Positions 45,560 through 57,070 are shown, counted from the first letter of the stretch. The stretch: 64,000 bases of DNA from Nageia nagi (GCA_050084985.1 JBITNC010000001.1:97650001-97714000), one strand, 5' to 3'. Numbers and translations: made by a program. Notes: generated by a model from the sequence alone, not told the origin.

Positions 45560-45830
45560 AAAACTAAGCTTCTAGGAGGAGCTTGGTGAACAAATCAGTA
45601 GAATTCAAGGTGGATGGACAATACTCTAGGTGTATGATGCCATCAACAACCTTCTTCTTGATAAAATAGGTATGGATTTCCACATGTTTTATTCTTTGAT
45701 GGAACATTAGATTCTTAGCGAAAGAAATAGCTGATTGATTATCTGAAGAGATCAAAGATAAGCCACTTTGCTCATACCTAATTTCTTTTAGGATATGCCT
45801 TAGCTAAATGGCTTCTTAGGCTGTAATAGA
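45560..45830 (-). pseudogene. copia RNase H remnant
   Basis: Open for 63 codons at 45564-45755. The minus strand reads SSDNQSAISFAKN, then FHQRIKHVEIHTYFIKKKV, then LEYCPSTLNSTDLFTK, a close match in layout to copia RNase H (DNQSAI, RTKHIEV, FTKPL-type motifs). Confidence 0.9.
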
Positions 45831-45939
45831 CATGACAAATATTCAGCTTTTATGGTGAAGACTTCCTATCATCTCTATTTCCCCCATAGTTAAAATCTAA
45901 TAATCCAAAGAAAACAAATGAGGGTAACTTGGAATACTT

Positions 45940-47030
45940 GAGAGCAAGATCCTTAGTCCTTGCAACATACCTCAAGATTTACTTAACAATATTGAGGTAC
46001 TCAACATAAGGTTTCTGCATGAATCGTGCCATCAGATTCACTGCAAATGCAATATATAGCCTAGATATAGTCAAATACAAAAGACTACCAATTAATTGCT
46101 TATAAACTATAGCATTAGCTATCTGAGGGTTGGAGCTTAGAGAAACCATGATTCCAAGAGAGATTAAAATTGTAACATATATACACTCCTCCATGCCAAA
46201 CTTCTACAAGATATCTGATATATACTTAGATTGACTGAGGTAAGTACAATCCTTATATTGATACACTTGCATTCCAAGATAATAATGCAAGAGACCAAGA
46301 TCAATCATTTCAAACATTACCTTAAGTTTGAATATGCACTCTTGAATTATTTCATCATTATTTCCAATAATCAAAAGATCATCCACATAAAGGAGAATCA
46401 AGACCATGTCTTTTTTTTTATTGAGCACATATAGATTGGATTCAGAAAAACACTTGAAGAATTTAATATCTATAAAGTACCCTAAAATCTTTTTGTACCA
46501 AGCTCAAGGTACTTACTTAAGTCCATACAATGAATTCTTTAGCTTGCACACAAAGGACTCTTTACCTTTCATGATAAACCCTTCTACTTGATTTATGAAG
46601 ATTTCGACATCTAAATCACCATTGAGAAATGCATTCTTGACGTCAAGTTGAAAAAATTTCCATCCTTGAGCTACAAAAAGAGTAAGAATAACTCTTACAG
46701 TGGGCATCTTTTCCATAGGAGCAAAGGTTTCCTTATAATCTACATCATATTTCTAAGCAAAACCTTTAACTTCTAATCTTACTTTGTATTATAAATATCT
46801 CCTACTGAATTGAACTTGACCTTGTAGATCCACTTATTACCAATCACATTATTTTCATTGGGATAAGGAACCAAGTCCAAATTTTTATTTTTCATAAGCA
46901 CCTCATACTCGACTTTTATGGCTTCCATCCAACACTTGTGCTTAGAAGCTTTTTTGAAGGTTGGGGGCTCATGCTTGTTATCAATCTTAGTAATTAAAGA
47001 TTTTTTCAAGTTCATTCTCCTTATTACCCT
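45940..47030 (-). pseudogene. copia reverse transcriptase remnant
   Basis: Three open pieces in order: 46779-47015 (EPPTFKKASKHKCWMEAIK, then IGNKWIYKVKFNSVGDI, the start of the RT domain), 46513-46716 (FFQLDVKNAFLNGDLDVEIF, then SLYGLK) and 46204-46428 (LILLYVDDLLIIGN with YVDD at 46378-46389, then HYYLGMQVY). A piece at 45979-46194 gives YKQLIGSLLYLTISRLYIAF. All diagnostic motifs are readable and the aspartates are intact, but frameshifts separate the pieces. Confidence 0.92.
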
Positions 47031-47990
47031 TTGTGTTGGAGAATTTTGTTCCTAAGGTGACTTATCTATATCAACATCCAACTAGCTAGGAGCAACTGAA
47101 GAGTCCTCTAGATCATCAACATCCTCATTCGAAGTAGATTTTTCAAAAAGTTCATTGAACTTTACATCCTTTGAAATAAATACTACTTTATAGGTTGTAG
47201 AGTAGAGGCCGTAGCCTCTATGTTAACTATCATAACCTATAAAGATGCATTTTTCAACTTTTTTGCCCAACTTATTCCTTTTCTCAGAAATAATGTAGAA
47301 GAATGCTTCACAACCAAACACCCTAAGGTGAGAAATGTTAGGTTTTCTTCTTGACCATGCTTCAAAAGGAGTTTTACTCTAAACAACTTTTATGGGACAC
47401 CTATTCAAGGTGTAAATAGCAATGCTCATAGCTTCACCCCACAAGAATTTAAGAAGATTACCCAACATGCATCTAGCCATCTCCATAATTATTCTATTTT
47501 TTCTTTTAGTGACACCATTTTGTTGAGGAGTGTAATGAATTGTAAATTACCTTTTGATTCCATATCTAGCATAATAGTCATTGAATTCATTGTTATTATA
47601 TTATCTCCCATTATCTAATCTCAACATCTTGATTTTAAGGTTAGTCTGATTTTAAACAAAGGCATTAAAAACCTTAAAACTTTCAAAGGTTTGATCTTTG
47701 TGCTCAAGTAGATACCCAAAGGTCATCCTACTAAAGCCATCAATAAAGGTTAAGATGTAAGATGCTCCTCCAAGTGACTTAGTCTGAAATAAACCTATCA
47801 AATTTGAATGCACAAGTTGAAGAGGTTGAGATGCTCTTATTCTCTTATCTTTTTCAAAATTTTATCTATTCATTTTGCTAAGAATGCACTTCTCGTATAT
47901 ACCCTTATGGTTAAGGTGACTAAACATTGGTGCCAAAGATTTCCTATTGAATACACACTTGTAGCAAGACACATCTTTGATGGAACTTGA
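47031..47990 (-). pseudogene. copia integrase remnant
   Basis: The minus strand shows the integrase C-terminal region around 47150-47330 (a KCIFIGYD-like segment and an SRDVKF-like segment recognisable by alignment with 29656-29928). The core region around 47600-47640 has the SDNGGEY motif changed to LDNGR then a stop. The GAG-pre-integrase zinc segment near 47890-47990 is degraded. Confidence 0.75.
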
Positions 47991-48189
47991 TCTATAATGT
48001 ATAGATCATCTTTCATTAACCATTTAACCAACATGACAAGTCCATATTTTATGCATCATGATAGAGAGTTGAACTCAAATGAGTACCCTTTTCTAGTAAC
48101 TTTGATCACAAAGAGAAGGTTTATCCTAACCTTAAGAATGAAAAGAACATTGTCAATAACCTTTTCATGGATCAACACACTCTTAATTT

Positions 48190-48330
48190 ATTATACTTAA
48201 AGGTTATAGATATCACCTATCACAACCGCATCTTATACTTGTGAAAGTTTTCAAACTTTTTCTTTTCAAAGCATAGGTGTTTGATGCAACTAGAATCAAC
48301 AATCTAATTATATGGAAAAGAGTGAATCAA
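48190..48330 (-). pseudogene. copia protease remnant
   Basis: Minus strand IVDSSCIKHLCFEK, with DSS at 48289-48297 in place of the catalytic DSG/DTG. The same change is present in the element at 26532-35037. Confidence 0.7.
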
Positions 48331-48425
48331 AGATAAGAGTTTTTTTAAAAAAAGGTGCCTAGAAAGGTTCTCAAGGGAGAAGAATTCTTCAAACTATTAC
48401 AGAGTTTTCAAAATTTGAAGAAAGA

Positions 48426-48896
48426 CTTTAAAGAAGAATGATGAAGTCCATGAATTTATCATTGATCCAATTGCACCCATAAGCAACAAGTTGGGTCCTT
48501 AGGTCAATGATTTTATTCAAGTAGTTAGCCACATTTTTATCTTCTTTTTGACGAGATTGAAGTAACTTTTAGAGAATGGTAAACCTTCTTGACAAGCTTG
48601 AACTAAGGTAGATTTGATTAAGCTTATCCCATGTTTCCTTTGCTGAGGTTGAAGAGGAAATCATCAAGAGCACATCATCTAAAATTGCATGATAAATCAT
48701 AAAGGTTGCTAACTAATTCTTTGTGTTATACGCCTCTAGTGCCTTCTCATCTGTAGGAAGTACAAGGTTCTCATTCACTATTTGCCAAAGCTTCTTTGCC
48801 TATAATTCAGCTTTCATCTGAGGTTCCCAAATTCCATAGCTAGAACCATCAAGAATATGTTTGGGTAAAAAGTATTCTCTCATTTGCTACATAATA
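48426..48896 (-). pseudogene. copia gag (UBN2-like) remnant
   Basis: The minus strand reads MREYFLPKHILDGSSYGIW, EPQMKAEL, a TAG, AKKLWQIVNENLVLPTDEK, ALEAYNTKN, a TAG, then LATFMIYHAILDDVLL, STSAKETWDKLNQIYLS, and EDKNVANYLNKIIDLRTQL. This is the plant copia capsid layout (YxxW, KxxLW, A...I...TAKEAWD, V..YL..L..L..QL). Each internal stop is one C-to-T change away from Gln. The upstream start is uncertain: the codon before the first Met is CAA and the one before that a TAG. Confidence 0.88.
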
Positions 48897-49789
48897 ATGT
48901 GAAATAATAAGCATGTGGTTTTAATAAATAATATTAAATTCTAAGTTTTAACCAAGTAACCAATACATTCTACATTTAACACTAAGATATGCTTGATTTG
49001 ATTCTCAAGTGCAAATGTTTTATAATTCATATAATAACCCATGTACCCAAATACATTTCTCATCTCAAGAACCGTAGATGTAGAGTGACATTATTGAGGC
49101 TTGTTTTCTTATCTAAAATTAAGCCTTCACCTAGATGCCCACATAAAAAGAGCTTAAGTACTACCAATCTTCAACCAGTTCCCCTTGGGTAGCAATATAC
49201 TCTCACAAGGAGAAGTACTAGCTATTTTCCAAGGTTCTAACATTTATTGGATCAGCCAAATTATTAATCTTGATTAGGTTTCAAGTTGTCCTCCTAGATT
49301 ATCAAGATAATCCTTGAATGGATGTGCAAATATATGGTATCACTACACATATACCTATCCACCTAATAGAGTTATGTCCAACCAACATAGGACTTAGAGG
49401 CAATTAAGAAGTACAAACCTTTCACCACTTGGATCATCGAACTTAAAGGCTCCAGTTTGTCTATTCTCATCTCATGGCTCTCCAAACAAGTCATGTTGCA
49501 AAATGTACATGCGAATGTGTTCATTTTATGAGGTTGCTCATTTCAATGTTTGCAATTTTGCATTTATAAATTAAAAAAAAGTGCTAAACATAAAGTAAAA
49601 GAGCATAAGTAAAAAAACATCATCCATTCAATGCTTGGAACCTTAAAATTACAATGGGTTTTGTTTACTAACCCCTAAAGGACATCTTTACATAGGTCTA
49701 TATCTTGTACAACTTAACCTTGCATAAAGGATACATCAATTTTCATAAATTGCATAAGTCCAATAACTTTGCATAAAAAAATACTATAG

Positions 49790-50170
49790 CATCTAGCATT
49801 TCATAACTTTGAATTAAGTAATAAGCATGTATGTTAAGTATCATCCCTATTAATTTGCATAAGTTAACTTTGCATAAGAAAATAAGCATGCATTAATAAC
49901 TTAAAGAAATAAGTACTAATTATAAGCATGCAATAACTTAAGTATTAAGTAGGAAGCATGCATCAAAAAAAATTAAGTAAGCATGCATTATTTTTCATAA
50001 GAATTAGTCCATTCATAAAACATGCATTATTTCAAAAATATACCATGCATTATTCCCATAACTTGCATAAGAAATTAAAAGGCATCATAACTTAAGTAAT
50101 AAGCATGTGTTACTTCAACTTAAAATTTAAGTTCTAATTACACATCATTAACTTAAAATTTAAGTCCCTA
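49790..50170 (-). repeat. Leader minisatellite of the copia family, copy 3
   Basis: At least six AAGCATGCAT- or ACCATGCATT-type elements alternate with TTAAGTAATAAGC and ACTTAAAATTTAAGT elements. Same location and same building blocks as at 14930-15260 and 32690-32890. Confidence 0.7.
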
Positions 50171-50629
50171 AAAAAATTCAAAGTAAAGGAATTTCACAAA
50201 TATTTCCCCCTCCTTTTACTTTAAAATAACCCCTAAGATAGCATACTAATTTTGGCTTAAAAACTAACTTCTAAGCATATCACAAATTATCCCCCTTTTT
50301 GCTTTTACAAGAAATATGATCAATACTCAATTGAGTGTAAAAAATATACATAGTAATATTATTTAGTTTTTACCTTAAAAACATTATATTACACTTACCT
50401 AGGTCAAGAGTAATCATCGTGAGCTAACTTTTAATTCAATCAAGAATTAAATGAAAAATGGAGATCTATACTCCATGTAAGAGCATTAACTTCAACTTTT
50501 TACTCCATGCTAAGTCTCACCATAAATGTCAAAAGAAGGCTTGCTTGTAAAAAACCAAAATAAATGCCTCAAAAAAGGTGCATCAACCAAGAGTTAATGA
50601 GTGTTTAAGAGGAAAAAAATAATCAAAAA

Positions 50630-51445
50630 GGGTCTGCGCTAGTTTGAGGAAGTCATAGTTGTGAAGATGGGAGGCCACATAGGAGAGTGGCCAAGCAAGG
50701 TTTTCACATACAATATTATTATGGATTGTTGCTTTTTATGAAAAAATTTGTTGAGTGCATGCAAAGTTGGTGATAGAGAGGGGGCTAAGCTGAGTAGGGT
50801 CCTAGGTGATGCGACTAGGACATGGTTAGATAGTAGAGTCATGCATAGAACAGTCCATGTGAGGGGTGATAAAGAGCTCGATGAGCTACAAGGGAGCGAG
50901 ATATGGAGGATAGTAGGGTCGTAAGTAGAGTTGATCATGAGTAAAGGCATAGGTGGCCATCGATCAATGAGGTATAGGGTAGCCAAGAGAGGAGAATAAA
51001 TAATATATGATGGTACCAAAATGTACTTCCTAATTGCCTTTATCCTATCAAAATCATAAGTGAATTAGATGAGAGGAGGCAAGGTTGTGCAAGCCAAAAA
51101 GGAAGAGCATTATAGGGAGGTTTAGCATTGTTATATTGAGACAACCTTGATGTGCACCTCACTCAACCCTACAATATAATAATGTGGAGGCAATGTGAAG
51201 AGGGAAAGAACCAATGACAACAAAAATCTGCTTAGAAGTGATGAAGCAATGGAAGGGGTGAGCTAGAAATGGCAAAGCATAGGGCATAAAGGAGAAAGGA
51301 GGAGGGCACCTAGTAGTGCCCACTGAAGGAGTCTAGCTTGGAAATCAGTAAGAAAGCATGCAGGAGAGAGAAAAAAATAACACACCTAAGAACAACAAAT
51401 AATGTGTGTAAAAAGGTTGACATGAACAAGGAAGAGAAATGATAG
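50630..51445 (-). other. G-rich copy-specific island in the copia leader, copy 3
   Basis: Purine-rich on the plus strand and less AT-rich than its flanks. The minus strand is open for 126 codons (50639-51019, MVPSYIIYSPLLATLYLIDR then a Ser/Leu/Pro-rich stretch), the longest frame in the window. No family recognised. Not alignable by eye to the islands in the other two elements. Confidence 0.5.
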
Positions 51446-51516
51446 GATGAGGCCACTTAGTTGGTCAAGAAACTTAAGTTCAAACCCTTTAAGGAGGTCA
51501 TGGGTTCAAAACCTAG
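51446..51516 (+). other. tRNA-derived SINE head inside the copia leader
   Basis: Plus strand: box A region TTAGTTGGTCAAGA (51458-51470) and box B GGTTCAAAACC (51503-51513), in a GGATGAGGCCACTTAG...AGGTCATGGGTTC context typical of plant tRNA-related SINE heads. T/A-rich sequence with CCATGCTATAATAAAAAAA follows. It is absent from the homologous place in the other two leaders. Orientation is opposite to the host element. Confidence 0.55.
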
Positions 51517-51982
51517 TTTTGACATTGCTACTAGGGCCCATGCTATAATAAAAAAAATGGCTTTCTACCCAAAAAAAATTTGTTGTAAAAAAAATTCTTT
51601 CCTTCCCCTTTTTTTTGATAAAAAAAATATGTTGTTAAAAAAAGTGTTATAGTAAGGATATAATTGTGTAAAAAAATGTAACAATTTTGTACACAATTAT
51701 AAATTAAAAAAAAATCAATATATATATGATTTCAAAAGAAGTTATAGTAACATATTAAACATATTTTGTAAGTAATTACAACAAAAGATGTTACTAACAA
51801 AAGATTGCATATCAATATGTTGCTAAATTTAAGCATAGTTTGCCATAAAAAAAGGACTAACATAGCATAAAATATGTTAATAATCCAAAAAAAAAAAAGT
51901 TGTACCTTTGAAGCTATTTTACCTTACAATGAAGTTTGTGGATGAAGAATGAAGACCTCCAAGTTGAAGATGAGCTTCCACA

Positions 51983-51998
51983 CCAAGTTCTGATACCA
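51983..51998 (-). other. Primer binding site (initiator Met tRNA type)
   Basis: Minus strand TGGTATCAGAACTTGG, two bases inside the LTR end; matches the initiator-Met primer apart from a G-to-A change (consensus TGGTATCAGAGC). Confidence 0.92.
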
Positions 51999-52000
51999 AA

Positions 52001-52505
52001 TGTGAGAATTGAACTATAACAAAAACAATCCTAAACTACCAAGATCACATGAAAGCTCTTAATTCACATCTAACTATCACACAAAGCAATCTCACAAAAA
52101 TAACACAAGATGTAAGTGGTTCCTTCAACTAGGAGTACATCCACTAACTACATCTTTACTTCAATCACAAATACAACTCTCTTACAATCCTTCTAATCTT
52201 AACTCCTAAACTTCTATCCTATAGCATAACTTTACTCCACATAATTGATGTGTAATTTCAAAGAGGGAGCCTTCTATTTATATGCCAAAATCCTTTTTTG
52301 GATCACTCTTTTATCCAATGTACAAAAGCATGACATGCACATCCTTTTACCCAAGGGGCATGCTCATGACATGGAGTGTAGGACAAGTTACATTATCATA
52401 TTTACTTAAATACTTAAGGTATCAAATGATACCCTTCAGTATTAGTGAACTTACATAGAATATTAAATACAAACCTTTACAAATAATGCATTATACATTC
52501 CAACA
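52001..52505 (-). repeat. copia 5' LTR
   Basis: 505 bases. Minus strand TGTTGGAATG to TTCTCACA. A TATA-like box (CATATAAATAG) at 52274-52284 differs by one base from the 3' LTR. Palindrome at 52409-52443. Confidence 0.95.
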
Positions 52506-52510
52506 TATAC
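52506..52510 (+). other. Target-site duplication TATAC (right)
   Basis: Direct copy of 44278-44282. Confidence 0.9.
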
Positions 52511-53589
52511 TTTATAGCCTTATTTTAAAATAACTAAACCACTTGAGAATATTATTCTAATATCCATGGCTCCTTAAGATATGGACATGAGGATGTTGAA
52601 CAACATGGTGAGCTAAGCCAATAGGTATAGGTAGGCTAGTAACTCATACCCTCTACAAGTTGTTAGTGTAGCAATTGAAAAAAATGTAGTTACTAGGTGA
52701 GATTAACCAATAGTCATACTTTTTATGGTTAAGCAAATAGGAGTATAAAGACTATTCCATAGGTGGTGATGCTTACCTATTTCATATGGAATATTGCCTA
52801 GGAAACTCTATCTATGCCTATGATTCGAAGGGTTACACATCTAGTGAAGATGTCTAACCCTATGGATGAGCATTCTCTTGAGTGATATGGGCCCCAAGTA
52901 GAAAATCAAAATGTCATGACCATAATGTCCATTACATAGTTCATGAACAAAAATGGTGGGATCACCTATATCGTATCTTCCAACAGGATGAGCATTGAGA
53001 AGTGAACACTAGAAAGTTTTTTTTATCGATGTTGTTAACTTGGATTTGACTGATCTTGCCATGTGGGTGCTGATTAGCTAGTAGTGTTTACATGCTCATG
53101 TGGATCACCTTGTCCATTCCTAGAATATTTGAGTGATCAAATTAAAAACAATGTCTAAAATTTTAGGATTTTGTGAATTCAAGAATAGGTGAAGCACTAC
53201 ATATCAATGATAATAGTAATGTTGATAAGGTAAGCCAAATATATAATTACAAATAATGGATATCAGATATGATCATATGATAACAAGATTCCAATCTCAA
53301 TAGGAAACATTTAGAAACACCCAAGAGTAGGGTATTGATTATCAAGATGTAAATCTTGATTTCTTTCCCAGATTAGAGATACTTACATTTATATAGGCAT
53401 GAGTTCCCACTAATTGATCTCTTGTAAGAAGGTTGAAGCCCATATTGGTGTACCTAGCATAAAAATAAGAAGACCATGTGCGATAAGTGTGATAATAAAC
53501 CCATAAAAGAATTACATATGATTATAATGTGATTATGATATTACACCTAAGAGGGGCCACTTGAGGGGGACAATATTTAGGTGTCAACA
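52511..53589 (-). mobile_element. Tat-like Ty3/gypsy LTR, right end at 53589
   Basis: The plus strand reads ATTTAGGTGTCAACA up to 53589 and then CATACCCTATG. On the minus strand this is a purine tract followed by LTR start TGTTGACACCTAAAT, closely matching the LTR start at 57872 (TGTTAACACCTGAAAA). A TATA box (GCCTATATAAATG on the minus strand) lies at 53387-53399. The left end is not settled; TGTTAACT at 53033 is a candidate, or the LTR extends left beyond the copia insertion. Confidence 0.5.
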
Positions 53590-54982
53590 CATACCCTATG
53601 TGTAATAAAAAAATATATGTAAATGGAGGTAAAAAATAGATGGCCATGAGATGCCTCCCATCACTCATTGTTGAGAGCGATGATCTTTTGTTATTTGCAT
53701 TTTCACAATCATATAATTTGATAAATTTTCCAACAAAATAAAAGTTCCACATCAAAATGAATATCACTCTATCAATAAGTATGTGTTTTATTTCACAATA
53801 TGCATTTTCTCTTCAACATATATTCAACTCCTTTTACCAAATAGTTAATCAGGTTATATGTGCTCCCTCTTGTAGTGTGCCTTCAATGTTGCATTTTTTT
53901 CAAAATTTATGGACTTCTTCAAGCTATGTCAAGGCTATTAGCTAAAGAATGAGATACACATTTTTCCTACCCAAATGCATATTCATAATACCATTTCCTA
54001 TGCTCTTAAAAATACCTTTAACATATCCAAAGTTTTATATCATTTTACTCTTGGGTTAAAAACTTGTAATTGTCATTAGGAGTGAGAGTTATCTTTGATG
54101 ATGCCATTTGAAATATAGGCCCTAAAAAAATATGATCAGAGTTAAGAGTTGTTATTGATGATGTTACATGCAAAGGATAAAAATAATATCCTTCTTCAAA
54201 TAAACTTGCCATGCTACTAAACTAATACATGATCACCATTACATGATAACCTTTGAGAGACCCACAAGTGGCTTTCTCAACTTCACACTACTATTGTTCT
54301 CTATAATGATATGAATATAACTCTCATACAAATTTTCAAGGTGGGAATTTGAAGTATCTATTTTTTATAAATCATGTGACCATCATATCAAACTAAACAA
54401 TTTGTTGGACTTTCTACTTTTACTCCTGCATGCATCATCATCTAATGATCGTAACAGAAGACCTTCATTTCATTAATGTCATACAATGAAATATTTGAGA
54501 TAATATTATCTAGGATTAAGTAATATTGATGATAATCTCAACATCATATTTCTCTTGGGAAAGCATTTGCATGTGATTTATACAATAGTTTTTAGGGCCT
54601 CAACTATTTTCAAAAAATGCAATTGATTAGTTTCAAATAAGATTTAATAACCTTTGTAACTTTAAAATAATACATGAACATTCAAGGATAAATAAGTAGA
54701 TATGGTTTTTTTTTCATGCAATTATGATAACAACCCTAATATACATGTCTTCAAAATTGTAGGGTATATAAGGAATGGTTGTACAAGAAATTATTGTAAG
54801 GGATATCAATAATTTTCACCACTTTAAGGATTTATTGTATTTATTTGGTGACTCTTGGGTATTAACTAAACAATATTTGTTATGGAAATATAATGAATAT
54901 TTTTCAAGAAAATAATTTATTTTATAAAAGTATTTTGACCATTCTTATATTTTTATTGTAGGTAGGCATGTATATCATCATA
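53590..54982. other. Unrecognised sequence between a Tat-like LTR and a copia LTR
   Basis: If the LTR ending at 53589 is real, this is internal sequence of that element. No gag or pol motif is readable. A weak direct repeat around GAGTTATCTTTGATGATG (about 54085) and GAGTTGTTATTGATGATG (about 54144) is present. Confidence 0.35.
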
Positions 54983-55492
54983 TGTTAGAACATATAATGT
55001 ATTATTATGTAAATTAATCTTTAGATGGTATCTAAGTATTAATACTCCTTTTATGTAACTCCCAATTTATCACTAAATACTTAAAAGTGATTAAATAGTG
55101 GAAGACTTTTACTTCACTCAATCATTACACTTGTCCATTCTAACCCTATTAAAGCTTGGGTTGAAAGGTGAGTTAAGGTGAGATTCTCACCTATAAATAG
55201 AGGGCTTGGGCTTGTTGTAAAACACACATGTAAAAAACACTCTCATGTTTGTAGTTCCATAAGAGCTTGATCTTGTAGGAAGCTTGAATATGCTTCTAGT
55301 TGTAGAGAGAGTTAGAGTTCTTGAGATCATAGAAATTTGAGACAATTCAAGTGGATGTAATCCCATAGTTTGAGGAACCACTATATATGTTTGAGTTCTC
55401 TTGTGTGAATGATCTATGTGTTCTTAAAATTAGTGGCAGATTCCATCCAAAGTGATCTTGGGTGTAGATAAAGAATTACTTCATCTCCTTCA
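54983..55492 (+). repeat. copia 5' LTR, plus strand
   Basis: 510 bases: starts TGTTAGAACATATAATGTAT (compare TGTTAGAATGTATAATGCAT in the minus-strand family) and ends CTCCTTCA. TATA box CTATAAATAGAGG at about 55191-55203, followed by TTGTAAAACACAC. Confidence 0.85.
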
Positions 55493-55494
55493 TG

Positions 55495-55506
55495 TGGTCT
55501 CAGAGC
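55495..55506 (+). other. Primer binding site
   Basis: TGGTCTCAGAGC, two bases after the LTR; one change from the initiator-Met consensus TGGTATCAGAGC. Confidence 0.8.
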
Positions 55507-57070
55507 TTCCCTTAGAGATCTTCCATTCATCTTATGATGTAAAATCATATTGAGTTATAAATTTTCTTAATCTCTTCTATTTTTAAGCTATTTTTTTCAT
55601 TTTTTTTTTGGTTAAAATTTAGCTTCTTTTTAAGAGTTATTTTTGTTAGAATTAATCTTTTTCTTCTCAATTAAGCTTATATGTATTTAAAAGGGCTTCT
55701 TGGTGTAAGAATAGCTTAAACATAAAAAGGATTTTGGTTCCTTCTAACCACTTTTTTAGTACTAAAATCCTCCTTTTGAAGAGATTAACCTTTTGTTAAA
55801 GGTTTAGTATGCAATATTTTATATACGATTTTTAATATGTCACAATGATGTTTTGTTATATATATTAGTTACAAATTTGTTCTTTAGATATTAGAACATT
55901 CTTGCTACTCTAATTTTTTCTTTAGATAACATTTTTGTTATATGTTATGTTGGAACAAATTTACATATTTTTACAATATTATTTAGTAATTTTTTTAGTG
56001 TAACAAAAAAAAATCCTTTGCAATTTTTTTTTAAATCATATAACAATGTGTTATTGATTATATTTGATTTTGTTTTATCAAAAATATTTTTTTTACTATA
56101 TTATGCAATTTTTTTAGAAAAATATATTTTACAAAATTATCTAAAATGGTATGGATTATCGTCAAAGTTGATAATTTATATTAAGGGTCCTTGTCGATCG
56201 ATGGTATATATAAAAAAGCCATGCAATATTTTTTTTAATTTCTTAGTTGATATATTTTCATTTCTTTTATTTTTTACCTAAGTGAAAAACCAGATTTACA
56301 TGGATTAACAAAAATTAAAAAGGGTACAACCTGGGAAGTGCAAGGCCTACTTAACATCACTTTCATGGTCCTGCTGCCACCACCCAGCCGGCATAAATTT
56401 CCCCCTCAAGTTGGTTGGGTGCTAACTTTACATTTAATCTTAGATGCTTTTTTTAATTTCTATTTACCTATTGTTAAGGGAAGTGGGGTCCTTTTTTGTT
56501 TTTACAATCAATTGCACAATTTGTTATTTTTTAAAATATTACACAAGAGTTTTTTTTAACTCAAAGGGAGCATTTTTAGTGAGTTAATATTTTTAAGGGA
56601 CCATTGTTCTTAAGTTCATTTTTTACTAAGGGGGCAGTTGTTACTGCCTTATTTTTTTAAACAAGGGGGAGCATAAATACCAATTTTTTTTAAAGAAGGG
56701 GTGACTTCCTTTTGAAATGATTTTATATGTATTTTATAATAGAATTCTATTTTTTTTTTTTAATATATAACAAGGGGTACTTATTTTCAAAGATAAATTA
56801 TACTTTCTATTGATATATAAAGTTTTATTTTCAACAATGATGTATTATTTTTTTCAAAAATAAAAAGAGGAGATAATTACAAGTGTTTTAGTTTCTCAAA
56901 AAAGGGGGGAAATTATTAAAAAAAAAACTAAAGGAGTAACATAAATCTTATATTCTTTTAAATAAGTGGGCACATATTTTTATTTTTTCAATAAGGAGAG
57001 GGAAAGTAATAAATGTTTTTAGGTAATAGTGAGTAAAAACTTATCAAGGGTTGAGTAACTATTTATTGCA

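Larger units (their letters stand above)
48897..51982 (-). mobile_element. copia 5' leader, about 3.1 kb
   Basis: Non-coding DNA between PBS and gag, far longer than in compact copia elements. From gag outward it has a block shared with other copies (48930-49700), the minisatellite (49790-50170), AT-rich shared DNA, a G-rich copy-specific island (50630-51450), a tRNA-like sequence (51446-51516) and an AT-rich end next to the PBS. Confidence 0.8.
44283..52505 (-). mobile_element. Full-length Ty1/copia retrotransposon (minus strand, about 8.2 kb)
   Basis: All structural parts are present in the right order on the minus strand. These are the 5' LTR (52001-52505), PBS (51983-51998), leader of about 3.1 kb, gag (48426-48896), protease/integrase/RT/RNase H (45560-48300), polypurine tract (44785-44795) and 3' LTR (44283-44784), with a perfect TATAC target duplication. 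The coding region is interrupted by many stops and shifts, so the element can no longer move by itself. The LTRs are still close to each other, making it the youngest-looking insertion in the window. It is the reference copy for the three fragmentary relatives. Confidence 0.95.

Noticed and set aside
56018-56281. Plus-strand Phe/Leu/Ile-rich frame as a membrane protein
   Set aside because: It is the translation of T-rich copia leader sequence, without conservation or initiation context.
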